A DNA stretch of 45,654 bases from Alphaproteobacteria bacterium. GTDB taxonomy: Bacteria; Pseudomonadota; Alphaproteobacteria; UBA2136; JAPPOO01. Positions 1-8,068 of the stretch are shown in pieces; within the stretch, counting starts at the first letter, position 1; each line of letters opens with the position of its first letter. The stretch covers positions 1 through 45,654 of the forward strand of contig JAPPOO010000053.1 in NCBI GenBank assembly GCA_028817875.1, written 5' to 3'. Both the position numbers and the translations under genes were made by a program. The notes beneath the pieces are model-generated. The model made no database searches and had not been told where the DNA came from. It saw only the letters and a list, made by a program, of their open reading frames with translations.

Positions 1-31
1 CATACATTATTTTTTAAATATGGAGAGGAGT

Positions 32-382
32 ATGAACCCTGAATTCTTAATGTTAGCAATGCTTGCTGTATTTTTTATAGCCTTTATACTACCAGAAATT
101 GTAAATAACTTTCGTGAAGCAGCTGACTCAAAAGAAATACTGAGAGCCATTGCTGAAATTGTTTTAGAAGACGAAACTAGCGCCCGCCAAGCAACAAAAC
201 TAGCTATTGTTATTTGGGTGAATAATAAAAGAAGAGGGGACGGTAAAGAAGCGTTTTCGAATTCTCACATCGATGCTCTGCTAAAACAGCTTGCAAACCA
301 AGGAGACGTAGAAATAGTAGCTGGTGCCCAGTATAATGATGAATACACGCTAACTAGGCAAGGGGTGGCACGCATTTGCTAA
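32..382 (+). CDS. hypothetical protein with N-terminal membrane anchor
   Basis: ORF 20..382; ATG at 32 follows a GGAGAGGAG Shine-Dalgarno; hydrophobic N-terminus MLAMLAVFFIAFILPEIV. Confidence 0.6.
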   Translation: MNPEFLMLAMLAVFFIAFILPEIVNNFREAADSKEILRAIAEIVLEDETSARQATKLAIVIWVNNKRRGDGKEAFSNSHIDALLKQLANQGDVEIVAGAQYNDEYTLTRQGVARIC

Positions 383-399
383 CAAACGAAACTCAACGT

Positions 400-431
400 A
401 AAAAGACCTTTGTGAATGCAGGGGTCTTTTT
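400..431. terminator. bidirectional intrinsic terminator between convergent genes
   Basis: AAAAAGACC ... GGTCTTTTT inverted repeat. Confidence 0.75.
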
Positions 432-1620
432 AGTTTTTAGCACCTTCTATAATTTTAAGGTGGTTGGTAGGTAAGTTTTCCGTTTGGCGGAGTGCCTGCA
501 TTTTTTGAATCGGTCTTTCTAACATATTGCGACGAGTGGTCGTCAGCTTTTGGAACTCTTGCTGGCTGCTGTCTATCTTTCCACCCAGTTTTTCCATCGC
601 CTCGCAGAATTTATCCCATTGGCCATGAAAGTCATTCAAAAGGTCTAAAATTTGGCCTGCGGTGCGCTCTAAATGGAAGTTATCAACCGCTTGACGAATC
701 ACTGCCAAAATGGCGTAGAGCGTCACAGGCGAGCACAAAATCACCTTATCCTTCATCGCATCATCCAGCAGGGCGCGGTCTTGCTCATGTAAAAAGGTAT
801 AAACCTGTTCATTCGGAATAAACACCAGCACATAATCTAACGTATCAGCACCTTCCGCATAACCACGCTTGGCGGCTTCCTTCACGCGGGCGCGGGCGTC
901 TTTCAAAAACTGTTTTAGGAATTTCTCTTTATCGGTCGGGGTATCTGCGTCCAACCAAAGCAGGTAATTCTCCAGCGGGAATTTTACATCCATATGCACA
1001 ACGCGCTCTTGCGGCATATAAAAGGTGTAGTCGGGGCGGGTGGTTGTTTCCGCATCGCTTTTTGTAAGCTGCTTTTGGTAGTTGATGCCCTCCACAAAGC
1101 CCGCAAGGCGCAGCACGTCCTCTGCCATACGGTCTCCCCATTGGCCGCGCACACGGCTGTTGGCCAACGCAGCCTGTAGGGAGGACGTGGTATTCGTCAG
1201 CCGTTTTGTTTCATCGGCCGCCAGCGTAATTTGTTGGGTGAGGACATCAAACTTGGCCTTACGGTCTTTCTCAATGGTTTGTACCATGTCCTGCACTTTG
1301 TTGAGTTCGCTTTTCATGCCTTGCAGGGTTTGGTCAATCAGAGACTTCTTGCCATCCATCTCCTTGCTATTCGCTTGAGTTTGCTGACCCAACTTGGTTT
1401 CTGCGACTTTCAAAAACTCCTCAGTAGATTTAGACAAAGCCTCTAACGACAGAGCAGAGAAGCTTTCCCGCATTTGAGCGAGCAGGGCATCCGTCTCCTG
1501 CTGTTTTTGTTGGGTCATACTTTTATGGAGGGCTGTTACGTCTCGCACCCTCCAAAAACCAATGCCCAAGCCAATAATAAGCCCTAAAACCAAACCAATA
1601 ACTAAAAATAAAACATCCAT
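430..1620 (-). CDS. rmuC: DNA recombination protein RmuC
   Basis: 396 aa; N-terminal TM, coiled coil, then RmuC-core-like RGQWGDRMAEDVLRLAGFVEGINYQKQ and DVKFPLENYL. Confidence 0.9.
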   Translation of the reverse strand: MDVLFLVIGLVLGLIIGLGIGFWRVRDVTALHKSMTQQKQQETDALLAQMRESFSALSLEALSKSTEEFLKVAETKLGQQTQANSKEMDGKKSLIDQTLQGMKSELNKVQDMVQTIEKDRKAKFDVLTQQITLAADETKRLTNTTSSLQAALANSRVRGQWGDRMAEDVLRLAGFVEGINYQKQLTKSDAETTTRPDYTFYMPQERVVHMDVKFPLENYLLWLDADTPTDKEKFLKQFLKDARARVKEAAKRGYAEGADTLDYVLVFIPNEQVYTFLHEQDRALLDDAMKDKVILCSPVTLYAILAVIRQAVDNFHLERTAGQILDLLNDFHGQWDKFCEAMEKLGGKIDSSQQEFQKLTTTRRNMLERPIQKMQALRQTENLPTNHLKIIEGAKN

Positions 1621-1655
1621 AATTAAAAAATATCATAAAAACCCTAAAAGAGGGC

Positions 1656-1683
1656 TTGAAAATTTTTCGTATACGATTATATT
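1656..1683 (+). promoter_or_regulatory. sigma70-like promoter with embedded palindrome, upstream of ncRNA candidate 1
   Basis: TTGAAA-16 nt-TATATT; spacer contains TCGTATACGA (1667-1676); shares TTTCGTATACGATTATATTGAGG with 2201-2223. Confidence 0.7.
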
Positions 1684-1689
1684 GAGGGA

Positions 1690-2161
1690 ATAACCGCTGG
1701 CCCTACCCTTAACTACCCCGTTAGGCAGGCCAGCATTACCTAAATTTTTTCAATGGAAGCGAGGTTTCAGAAGATGGAGACACCCGACTAGAAATAGTTT
1801 TGGGATTTCCGCAAGAAAACTGCCCCGCAAGGGGTTAGATATTTCCCCTAAGATACGGGGATGGCTTATAGGGACAAATAATTGGATGCGCAGTGCACGG
1901 CGCAGTTGGTAAATTGGTAGCCAACTAGACCTCCGCATGGTCAAACCAAACCAGAGCACCTACAAATGCTATAGCTAAAGACGCTGGGAGTTACCATTCT
2001 CCCTTGTGAAATAAACAGAAATGGCGTGTGGCAGGGGATTTAATCCCCTAGGGAACGACACACCCTCCCTTTGACGGGCTGCTAGTGTTTGTGTAAAAGC
2101 AAACCAGCAGCCCGCATCGTATTTATACGGCCTTCATTTTGCCCCTATGAGGTATTTTTTT
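1690..2161 (+). ncRNA. candidate structured non-coding RNA 1 (~470 nt), family unknown
   Basis: Promoter at 1656-1683; stems 1696-1702/1728-1734, 1787-1790/1795-1798 (GAAA loop), 1823-1826/1831-1834 (GCAA loop), 1844-1848/1857-1861, 1904-1909/1921-1926 inside 1886-1890/1934-1938, 1986-1990/1999-2003, 2026-2030/2059-2063, 2076-2083/2106-2113; terminator at 2131-2161; no good ORF. Confidence 0.55.
2131..2161 (+). terminator. intrinsic terminator of ncRNA candidate 1
   Basis: CCTTCAT/ATGAGG stem (one bulge) followed by TATTTTTTT. Confidence 0.5.
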
Positions 2162-2191
2162 GAAAAAAGTGAAAAAAATTTAAAAAAGGGG

Positions 2192-2219
2192 TTGCAATTG
2201 TTTCGTATACGATTATATT
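2192..2219 (+). promoter_or_regulatory. sigma70-like promoter with embedded palindrome, upstream of ncRNA candidate 2
   Basis: TTGCAA-16 nt-TATATT; spacer contains TCGTATACGA (2203-2212); near-copy of the 1656-1683 promoter. Confidence 0.7.
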
Positions 2220-2225
2220 GAGGAT

Positions 2226-2596
2226 ATAAAGAACAGGAGAAACAGACCGCCTGTCCCAAAATTACTAAAAAAATGGTCTGACATCTTATTATTCGGTTTG
2301 ATAATGGAGGTGCCTAAAAGGTAATCGTCAGAAAATCAAAAATTTCGAGCACAGCTCGTAAAAAATAGTTGATCAATATTTAGAACGAACTACCAAAGAA
2401 ACCACCATAACTATGGAGCGCGAATGAAGAAATTTGCAAAGGGTACTGCCCTCAAAAATAATTTTATTGCAAACTGAAAAACTGAAGCCGGCGGCGGGGT
2501 GTAAAGGCCTCAAAGGTATGCCCCATACCTTAGCCAATTAGAAATTTAAAAAAGGGGACGAAAGGGAGCGAACATTTATGTTTGGCTCCTTTTTTG
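2226..2596 (+). ncRNA. candidate structured non-coding RNA 2 (~370 nt) with predicted 5' H-type pseudoknot, family unknown
   Basis: Pseudoknot 2233-2237/2250-2254 plus 2243-2248/2275-2280; stems 2288-2292/2301-2305, 2346-2350/2354-2358, 2433-2439/2467-2473 enclosing 2440-2443/2449-2452, 2513-2520/2524-2531; strong terminator at 2565-2596. Confidence 0.6.
2565..2596 (+). terminator. intrinsic terminator of ncRNA candidate 2
   Basis: GGAGC-G-AACATTTATGTT-TG-GCTCC followed by TTTTTT. Confidence 0.8.
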
Positions 2597-2607
2597 TTTT
2601 TTAGGGG

Positions 2608-2636
2608 TTGAAAAGAAAGATAACTAAACATACATT
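2608..2636 (+). promoter_or_regulatory. putative promoter of ncRNA candidate 3
   Basis: TTGAAA-17 nt-TACATT. Confidence 0.4.
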
Positions 2637-2642
2637 ACAGAT

Positions 2643-2760
2643 ACTAATAGGTGAAGTCATCGTTCCAAAAACAATGCTTCAGCACCGGAAGCATCTGACT
2701 TTGCTTGTTACGTTTCATTTTATCCCTTGAGCGCCTCCTTTTAGGGGGCGTTCTTGCGTT
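2643..2760 (+). ncRNA. candidate small RNA 3 (~115 nt)
   Basis: Nested stems 2654-2659/2696-2701 and 2674-2680/2688-2694; 10-bp 3' stem 2729-2738/2744-2753 (includes GU pairs) followed by TTGCGTTT. Confidence 0.4.
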
Positions 2761-3296
2761 TAAGCAGCCGCAAATTTAACTTTGTGTTTAAAAAAGGCGG
2801 CAACCGCAGGCCAGTTAGCGTATTTCAACATAGTGATAGCACTGACGCTGACAATCACACCCGTAGACAGCATGATGGGCGCAGAATCAATAAACCAGCC
2901 GTAGAAAATCCAAAGTCCGTTACCAAGCATCATATACCAGCGGAAACACCAAAAATCGTCTCGACCCAAGCGAGCAAGGCCAGAGCAGCTATTACCCAAC
3001 GTTGCCAGTAGCTCCAATGGATTTGCTAGCGTAAACAAGGTGATAACCCATAACGCTGCCACATAGCCGCCTACCAGTTTTTTTAGGTGTTTTTCAGAAA
3101 CTCTTAAAGCCAATAAGGTTAATCCTACAGAAAACAAGCTATAAAAGGCTGTAGCAGGAGAACCGCTAAGCAAGCAATATGTAGCAAGGCATCCGCTAGC
3201 GGAAACGCTAGTAATAAGGCTAAGGCGTGGGTGGTAAAATGCAAAAGCAAGTCCGAACAGCAAAGCCGACGCGTACCCAAGTATTTCCACAGACAT
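2760..3296 (-). CDS. YgjV-like inner membrane protein
   Basis: 178 aa multi-TM protein; YgjV-like pattern ILGYASALLFGLAFAFYHPRLSL. Confidence 0.6.
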   Translation of the reverse strand: MSVEILGYASALLFGLAFAFYHPRLSLITSVSASGCLATYCLLSGSPATAFYSLFSVGLTLLALRVSEKHLKKLVGGYVAALWVITLFTLANPLELLATLGNSCSGLARLGRDDFWCFRWYMMLGNGLWIFYGWFIDSAPIMLSTGVIVSVSAITMLKYANWPAVAAFFKHKVKFAAA

Positions 3297-3401
3297 TATT
3301 TTTGTATACCTTATTGTTTCTTGCTTCTTATAGAGAGTACAGCTAGACTGCGCGCTATATTGACTGACAGGTAAAAATCCAACTAAAAAGAAACCGCCGA
3401 G

Positions 3402-3947
3402 ATGAAATATTTGTTAATGACCTTATTAGGAGTATTTATGATGACTGAAGCCCAAGCTATGGACCTAGAAAACACCCTGTACCTAGAACTAAAAGACGGT
3501 ACAGTAACAATTGAAATGTTCCCAGAAGCTGCCCCAAATCACGTAGCACGCATTAAAGAATTAACACGGGAAGGGTACTACAACGGTAAGCTTTGGCACC
3601 GTGTAATTGGTGGCTTTATGGCACAAACAGGTAGCCCGAAAGGGAACGGCATTGGCGGTTCAGACAAGCCAGATTTAGAAGCCGAATTTAACGATATTAA
3701 ACACGAACGCGGTATTGTTTCTATGGCGCGTACAAACAACCCAGATAGCGCAAATGCTCAGTTTTTCATTATGCTGGCACCGTCCCGCCACTTAGATGGC
3801 CAGTACACCGTATGGGGCCGTGTGGTTGACGGTATGGACTTGGTGGACAACATCAAAAAAGGTGACCAGTACGACAACGGTAGCGTAACTGACCCTGACG
3901 AGATTGTGTCTATGAAGGTTGCGGCGGACGCGCAGTCAGAGCAGTAA
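3402..3947 (+). CDS. cyclophilin-type peptidyl-prolyl cis-trans isomerase
   Basis: N-terminal signal peptide-like segment; motifs FHRVIGGFMAQTGSPKGNG-like, NPDSANAQFFIML. Confidence 0.9.
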   Translation: MKYLLMTLLGVFMMTEAQAMDLENTLYLELKDGTVTIEMFPEAAPNHVARIKELTREGYYNGKLWHRVIGGFMAQTGSPKGNGIGGSDKPDLEAEFNDIKHERGIVSMARTNNPDSANAQFFIMLAPSRHLDGQYTVWGRVVDGMDLVDNIKKGDQYDNGSVTDPDEIVSMKVAADAQSEQ

Positions 3948-3963
3948 GGAAAGAAGCACGAGA

Positions 3964-5250
3964 ATGACAACAGCACTTCAAAACGTTCAACAAGCGATAG
4001 AAGGGTACTACCAAGAAAACCCTGCCTATAAGTTTGATGCGAGCAACCCGATTGTACGTTTGCATGAGCCAACCTTTGGCGCGGCAGAAACATTTGCAGC
4101 GACAGAAACCATGCTCTCCACATTTGTAACAATGGGGAAAAAGGTAAAGGCGTTTGAAAAGAAATACGCCGAGGTTGAAGGCTTCAAATACGCGTTGATG
4201 AACAACTCAGGCTCTTCCGCTAACTTGTTAGCAATTGCTGCGTTATGCTCACCATTGACGCAGGACGGCCTAAAAGCAGGGGATGAAGTGTTGGTGCCTG
4301 CGTTGTCTTGGTCTACAACCATTTGGCCATTGCTACAGCACGGCCTTGTTCCTGTGTTTATCGATTGTGATTTGGAAACGCTGAACATGGATTTAGCACA
4401 GGCTGAAGCTGCAATTACCAGCAAAACACGCGCCATCATGCCTATCCACACTTACGGTAACCCATGCGATATAGATACTATGATGGATTTGGTTAACAAG
4501 CATAATCTTATCCTCATTGAAGACTCTTGCGAAACCATGGGCGGCCGCTACAAAGGCAAGGCAACAGGTAGTTTTGGCCGTGTAGGAACATTCAGTACCT
4601 ACTTCTCTCACCACATTACAACGCTAGAAGGCGGTATTTGCGTAACGGAAGATTTTGATTTATTGGAAGTTATGCGTGTACAGCGAGCGCATGGTTGGTC
4701 TCGAGAAGGGGAAAAGCACGCGGAATACGTGGCTGCCAACCCAACTATTGACCCTCGGTTTATTTTTGTGGATACGGGGTATAACCTCCGCCCAACTGAA
4801 GTTCAGGCCGCGATGGGTTTGATTCAGATTGATAAACTGGCTAGCATTAACAAACGTCGCCAACGGGCTGCCGAGCAATACAAGACTCGTTTTGCCCAAT
4901 ACAGCAACTGGCTGCATATTCAAAAATCAACTGAAGGGGCAGAGCATGTATGGTTTGGCCTACCGATTATTTTGGATGAAAGCGCACCATTTGAACTGAA
5001 GGAAATCACACAGTTCATTCAGAGCAAAAACATTGAAACACGCCCTGTAATTGCAGGGAACATGACACGTCACCCTGTGATGAAAGGGAAGACGTGGCGT
5101 CAGCATGGTGAGCTACCAAATGCGGATGTTGTAATGAGCCGCGGTTTTGCGCTGCCATGCCACCACGATGTGTGTGAAGACGCATGTACGTATGTGTGCG
5201 ATGTTGTTGACCAGTTTATGGCGCAATACACGGCAACGGCTGCTGCGTAG
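3964..5250 (+). CDS. DegT/DnrJ/EryC1-fold PLP enzyme, ColD/RfbH-like sugar 3-dehydratase type
   Basis: Start ATG at 3964 (MTTALQNVQQ); motifs GDEVLVPALSWSTT, EDSCETMGGRYKGKATGSFG; active-site segment STYFSHHITTLEGG has His at the usual PLP-Lys position. Confidence 0.85.
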   Translation: MTTALQNVQQAIEGYYQENPAYKFDASNPIVRLHEPTFGAAETFAATETMLSTFVTMGKKVKAFEKKYAEVEGFKYALMNNSGSSANLLAIAALCSPLTQDGLKAGDEVLVPALSWSTTIWPLLQHGLVPVFIDCDLETLNMDLAQAEAAITSKTRAIMPIHTYGNPCDIDTMMDLVNKHNLILIEDSCETMGGRYKGKATGSFGRVGTFSTYFSHHITTLEGGICVTEDFDLLEVMRVQRAHGWSREGEKHAEYVAANPTIDPRFIFVDTGYNLRPTEVQAAMGLIQIDKLASINKRRQRAAEQYKTRFAQYSNWLHIQKSTEGAEHVWFGLPIILDESAPFELKEITQFIQSKNIETRPVIAGNMTRHPVMKGKTWRQHGELPNADVVMSRGFALPCHHDVCEDACTYVCDVVDQFMAQYTATAAA

Positions 5251-5265
5251 ACCGAAAACAGCTAT

Positions 5266-5295
5266 AAAAAAGAGCCTTTTAAAAGGCTCTTTTTT
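5266..5295. terminator. bidirectional intrinsic terminator
   Basis: Perfect 30-nt palindrome AAAAAAGAGCCTTTT/AAAAGGCTCTTTTTT between convergent genes. Confidence 0.9.
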
Positions 5296-5310
5296 AGTAC
5301 GTGAAGAAAC

Positions 5311-6027
5311 TTAAGCGAGGTGATTTTTAACAAAAGCTTGTGCAAGTGGTAACGCTTCTTCCTTTAAAGAAGGTAGTAAAGCCACAGCTTCGGCACTAGG
5401 CTCTACATCTGCCGTTGTGTAGGCATAACCACCCCATTGTGGTTGGGTGGAAAGGCTGTCCGCTGCTTCCGACAGCGTAAAGCAAGAGCGTTTGACAACC
5501 CATGTTCCCGTACTGTTTGCTGCGGTGGCTTTTTCAATCAATGCGGCAATGTCCTGATAGTTCAGGTACGTAAATGTAGAGTTTGCCGCTAAGCTGAATG
5601 GCCCCGTTTCACCTTTTAAAACACGTACAGCCTGCCCTTGGCGCATGTGCGTACCAAACAATAAACCTGGGCGCAAAATAAGCGGGTTAGTGGCTTTTTG
5701 TTGAACCAGCTCTTCCACCTGTAGCTTGCTTTTCGCGTAAGCATTCAATTCAGGTGCCAGTACATCAACCGAGGAAATAAAAACAAAGTGCTCATGCGGC
5801 AAAGCCAGAAGCGTTTCCGCCAGTTTAAGGTTTTGAGCGTAGTAATCTTCCTCAGTCATGCCTTCGGGAACATTTCCACTAAAAGCACAGTGGATAATGG
5901 TTGAGTAACCTCCGTCTGGTATGGTTTCCGCTGGTTGGTTGATAGAGCGATCAAAAGGCGTAGCCTGAAAGTGATCTTTCAGGTACGCCCCCAAGCCGCT
6001 ACTGCTGCCGCTAACCAAAACCGTCAT
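5311..6027 (-). CDS. short NAD(P)-dependent SDR sugar epimerase/reductase
   Basis: Rossmann GSSSGLG, YAKSK active-site motif; 238 aa. Confidence 0.75.
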   Translation of the reverse strand: MTVLVSGSSSGLGAYLKDHFQATPFDRSINQPAETIPDGGYSTIIHCAFSGNVPEGMTEEDYYAQNLKLAETLLALPHEHFVFISSVDVLAPELNAYAKSKLQVEELVQQKATNPLILRPGLLFGTHMRQGQAVRVLKGETGPFSLAANSTFTYLNYQDIAALIEKATAANSTGTWVVKRSCFTLSEAADSLSTQPQWGGYAYTTADVEPSAEAVALLPSLKEEALPLAQAFVKNHLA

Positions 6028-7026
6028 TTAGCTGGCTTTCGGTAGGTGAGCTTTTTCAGTAAAAGCATTGTAACGTGCCGCAGCAACGTCTTTATTTTGC
6101 TTGTACCATTCAATCGTTTCGCGGATGCCGTCTTCCAGCGAAGTTTGGCAAGTAAAGCCATAACCTTCGGAACGGGAAGTATCCATAATACGCTTGGCAT
6201 CACCTTTTGGCTTAGTGACATCCCACTCAATTGTTTTGTCTGTGGCAGCAGCAACGGCTTCCGCAACCTGCTTGATGGTAATACCAGTGCCAGAACCAAG
6301 GTTGATTGGCTCGTTAATGCCTTGTTCAACAGCCAACATCATGCCTCGGGCAACATCACGCGCGTGGATGAAATCTCTGATAGGGGAACCATCACCCCAT
6401 ACGGAAAGAGGGCCTTCTTCTGTAAGAGCGCGGTGAATAAGGGATGGAATAACCATGGCATTTTCAGGGTCAAAGTTATCAAATGGGCCGTACACGTTAG
6501 CAGGGCGCACAATAGAAATTTTGTCCCAACCGTATTCAATGGCGTAGGCTTGCGCTTGAAGCTCACACATCCGCTTGGCCCAACCTGCAAAACGGTCATT
6601 TGGAGACGGGAAAGTTTCCCATACAGAATCTTCCTTAAAGACATCTGCTGGTTGGTATACACCTACAGAGCTTGTGAATAGGTAATTGCTCACCCCTTGG
6701 CGGCGTGCCGCTTCCATCATATTGATAGAGAAGGTAAGCGTTGGAACAAAGAAACTAGCTGGACGTTCCGCCGTCATCCGTGGGGAACCTTTAACACCCG
6801 CGAGGTGGAAAACAATGTCCTGTCCTTGGGCAGCATCCATGCAGTTATCAAAATTACGCAAATCCAATTGTTTGAACGTTGTACCTGCTGGTGTGCGGGC
6901 GGCATCATCCAAACTGGCAACGGTAACATTAGCACCGGCCTCAACCAGCATTTGGCACAACGGCTGTCCAATAAGACCTGTTCCACCAGTTACAAGAACG
7001 TTTTTACCTTGATAGAAACTCATCAT
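6028..7026 (-). CDS. NAD-dependent epimerase/dehydratase
   Basis: GGTGLIG Rossmann motif; RPANVYGPFDNFDPENAMVIPSLI; extended SDR. Confidence 0.85.
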   Translation of the reverse strand: MMSFYQGKNVLVTGGTGLIGQPLCQMLVEAGANVTVASLDDAARTPAGTTFKQLDLRNFDNCMDAAQGQDIVFHLAGVKGSPRMTAERPASFFVPTLTFSINMMEAARRQGVSNYLFTSSVGVYQPADVFKEDSVWETFPSPNDRFAGWAKRMCELQAQAYAIEYGWDKISIVRPANVYGPFDNFDPENAMVIPSLIHRALTEEGPLSVWGDGSPIRDFIHARDVARGMMLAVEQGINEPINLGSGTGITIKQVAEAVAAATDKTIEWDVTKPKGDAKRIMDTSRSEGYGFTCQTSLEDGIRETIEWYKQNKDVAAARYNAFTEKAHLPKAS

Positions 7027-7049
7027 TTTTCTCCTGTTTCTTTTAAAAA

Positions 7050-8027
7050 TTAAGCAGCTTTTGGTTTAAGAGTTTGGCTGTCGATATTGTCTGACCACCA
7101 TTGCACAGTACGGGCGATACCATCTTCCAAAGAGACTTGCGGCGCCCAACCCAGTTCGGTTGTTGCCAGCGTGTTATCTAAAAATAGGCTTGTTTTAATC
7201 GTCGGTTTAGACAAATCATGCTCAATTTTAAGATTTTTGCCAGAAGCAGCGACAATCTTATTCACCAAATCTTTAATGCTGGTAGCTTTACCAAGGCCGC
7301 AGTTATACAGGCGGTAATTTTCCGGCTGTTTTTCCATAGAAGCTTCAACAAATTTCACCAAGTCATCCACGTGTAGCAGGTCACGCTCTTCCTCACCTGT
7401 ACCCCATACACTAATGTGGTCGTCCGCTGTCATGGTTTTCGTGACAGTAGCACCAAACACATGGCTGCGCTCTAAATCAAATTTATCATGCGGGCCATAA
7501 ATATTAGAGTGACGGATCGCCGTACACTTCATATCACCCAAACCAGCGTAGAATTCCAACATTTTCTCGATGTAAATCTTCGTGTTACCAACTCCGAAGT
7601 AGCGCGGGTGCAATGGTTGGTTTTCATCAAAATCTGTCTCTTTAAGGGCAACTTCACTGCTTTGGTACATAACCGTACAGCTAAAGAAGATAAACTGCTT
7701 AACGTTTTGTTCGTAAGCTTCGCGCAGTAGGTAGCTGTTCATCACAGCGTTGTCCGTCACATGGATGAACGGGCGTTGAACAATATCCTTCGCACCACTG
7801 GTTGTGGCAGCAGCTTGGATAATAACATCCATACCACTTACGATATTTTTAGCGGTTGCAGGGTCACGCAAGTCCGCTTGATGCCATGTTACATTGGCGC
7901 AGCTGTACTCAGGGCGGTTAAAACGAACGGCATGAATTTCTAAATCATCACGCTGGCTGAGTTGTTCCACCATATTACGGCCGATAAAGCCTGTGGCACC
8001 ACAGACCAGAACTCTAGTTTTGGACAT
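7050..8027 (-). CDS. NAD-dependent epimerase/dehydratase
   Basis: GATGFIG Rossmann motif; RHSNIYGPHDKFDLERSHV; extended SDR. Confidence 0.85.
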   Translation of the reverse strand: MSKTRVLVCGATGFIGRNMVEQLSQRDDLEIHAVRFNRPEYSCANVTWHQADLRDPATAKNIVSGMDVIIQAAATTSGAKDIVQRPFIHVTDNAVMNSYLLREAYEQNVKQFIFFSCTVMYQSSEVALKETDFDENQPLHPRYFGVGNTKIYIEKMLEFYAGLGDMKCTAIRHSNIYGPHDKFDLERSHVFGATVTKTMTADDHISVWGTGEEERDLLHVDDLVKFVEASMEKQPENYRLYNCGLGKATSIKDLVNKIVAASGKNLKIEHDLSKPTIKTSLFLDNTLATTELGWAPQVSLEDGIARTVQWWSDNIDSQTLKPKAA

Positions 8028-8068
8028 ATTTCACTCTCCTTTTAGATTCCAATTTGATAATGGGTTTA

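Noticed and set aside
1750-1959. 69-aa minus-strand ORF within ncRNA 1
   Set aside because: No Shine-Dalgarno, low-complexity composition, and it overlaps a better-supported structured RNA on the other strand.
1890-1960. tRNA-like stretch GCGCAGTTGGTAAATTGGTAGCC
   Set aside because: Resembles a D-arm, but no anticodon arm or TTC loop follows in register.
2304-2324. Mini-ORF MEVPKR in ncRNA 2
   Set aside because: No ribosome-binding site; length compatible with chance.
1690-2596. tmRNA, RNase P RNA, 6S or SRP RNA as identity of ncRNAs 1 and 2
   Set aside because: No GxxAAYGAYAAY-type tag frame, no TTCGANNC T-arm with CCA end, no GAGGAAAGTCC/ACAGAA pairing core, no closed rod-like 6S shape and no GGAAG SRP tetraloop region seen by eye. 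A covariance-model search is still needed.
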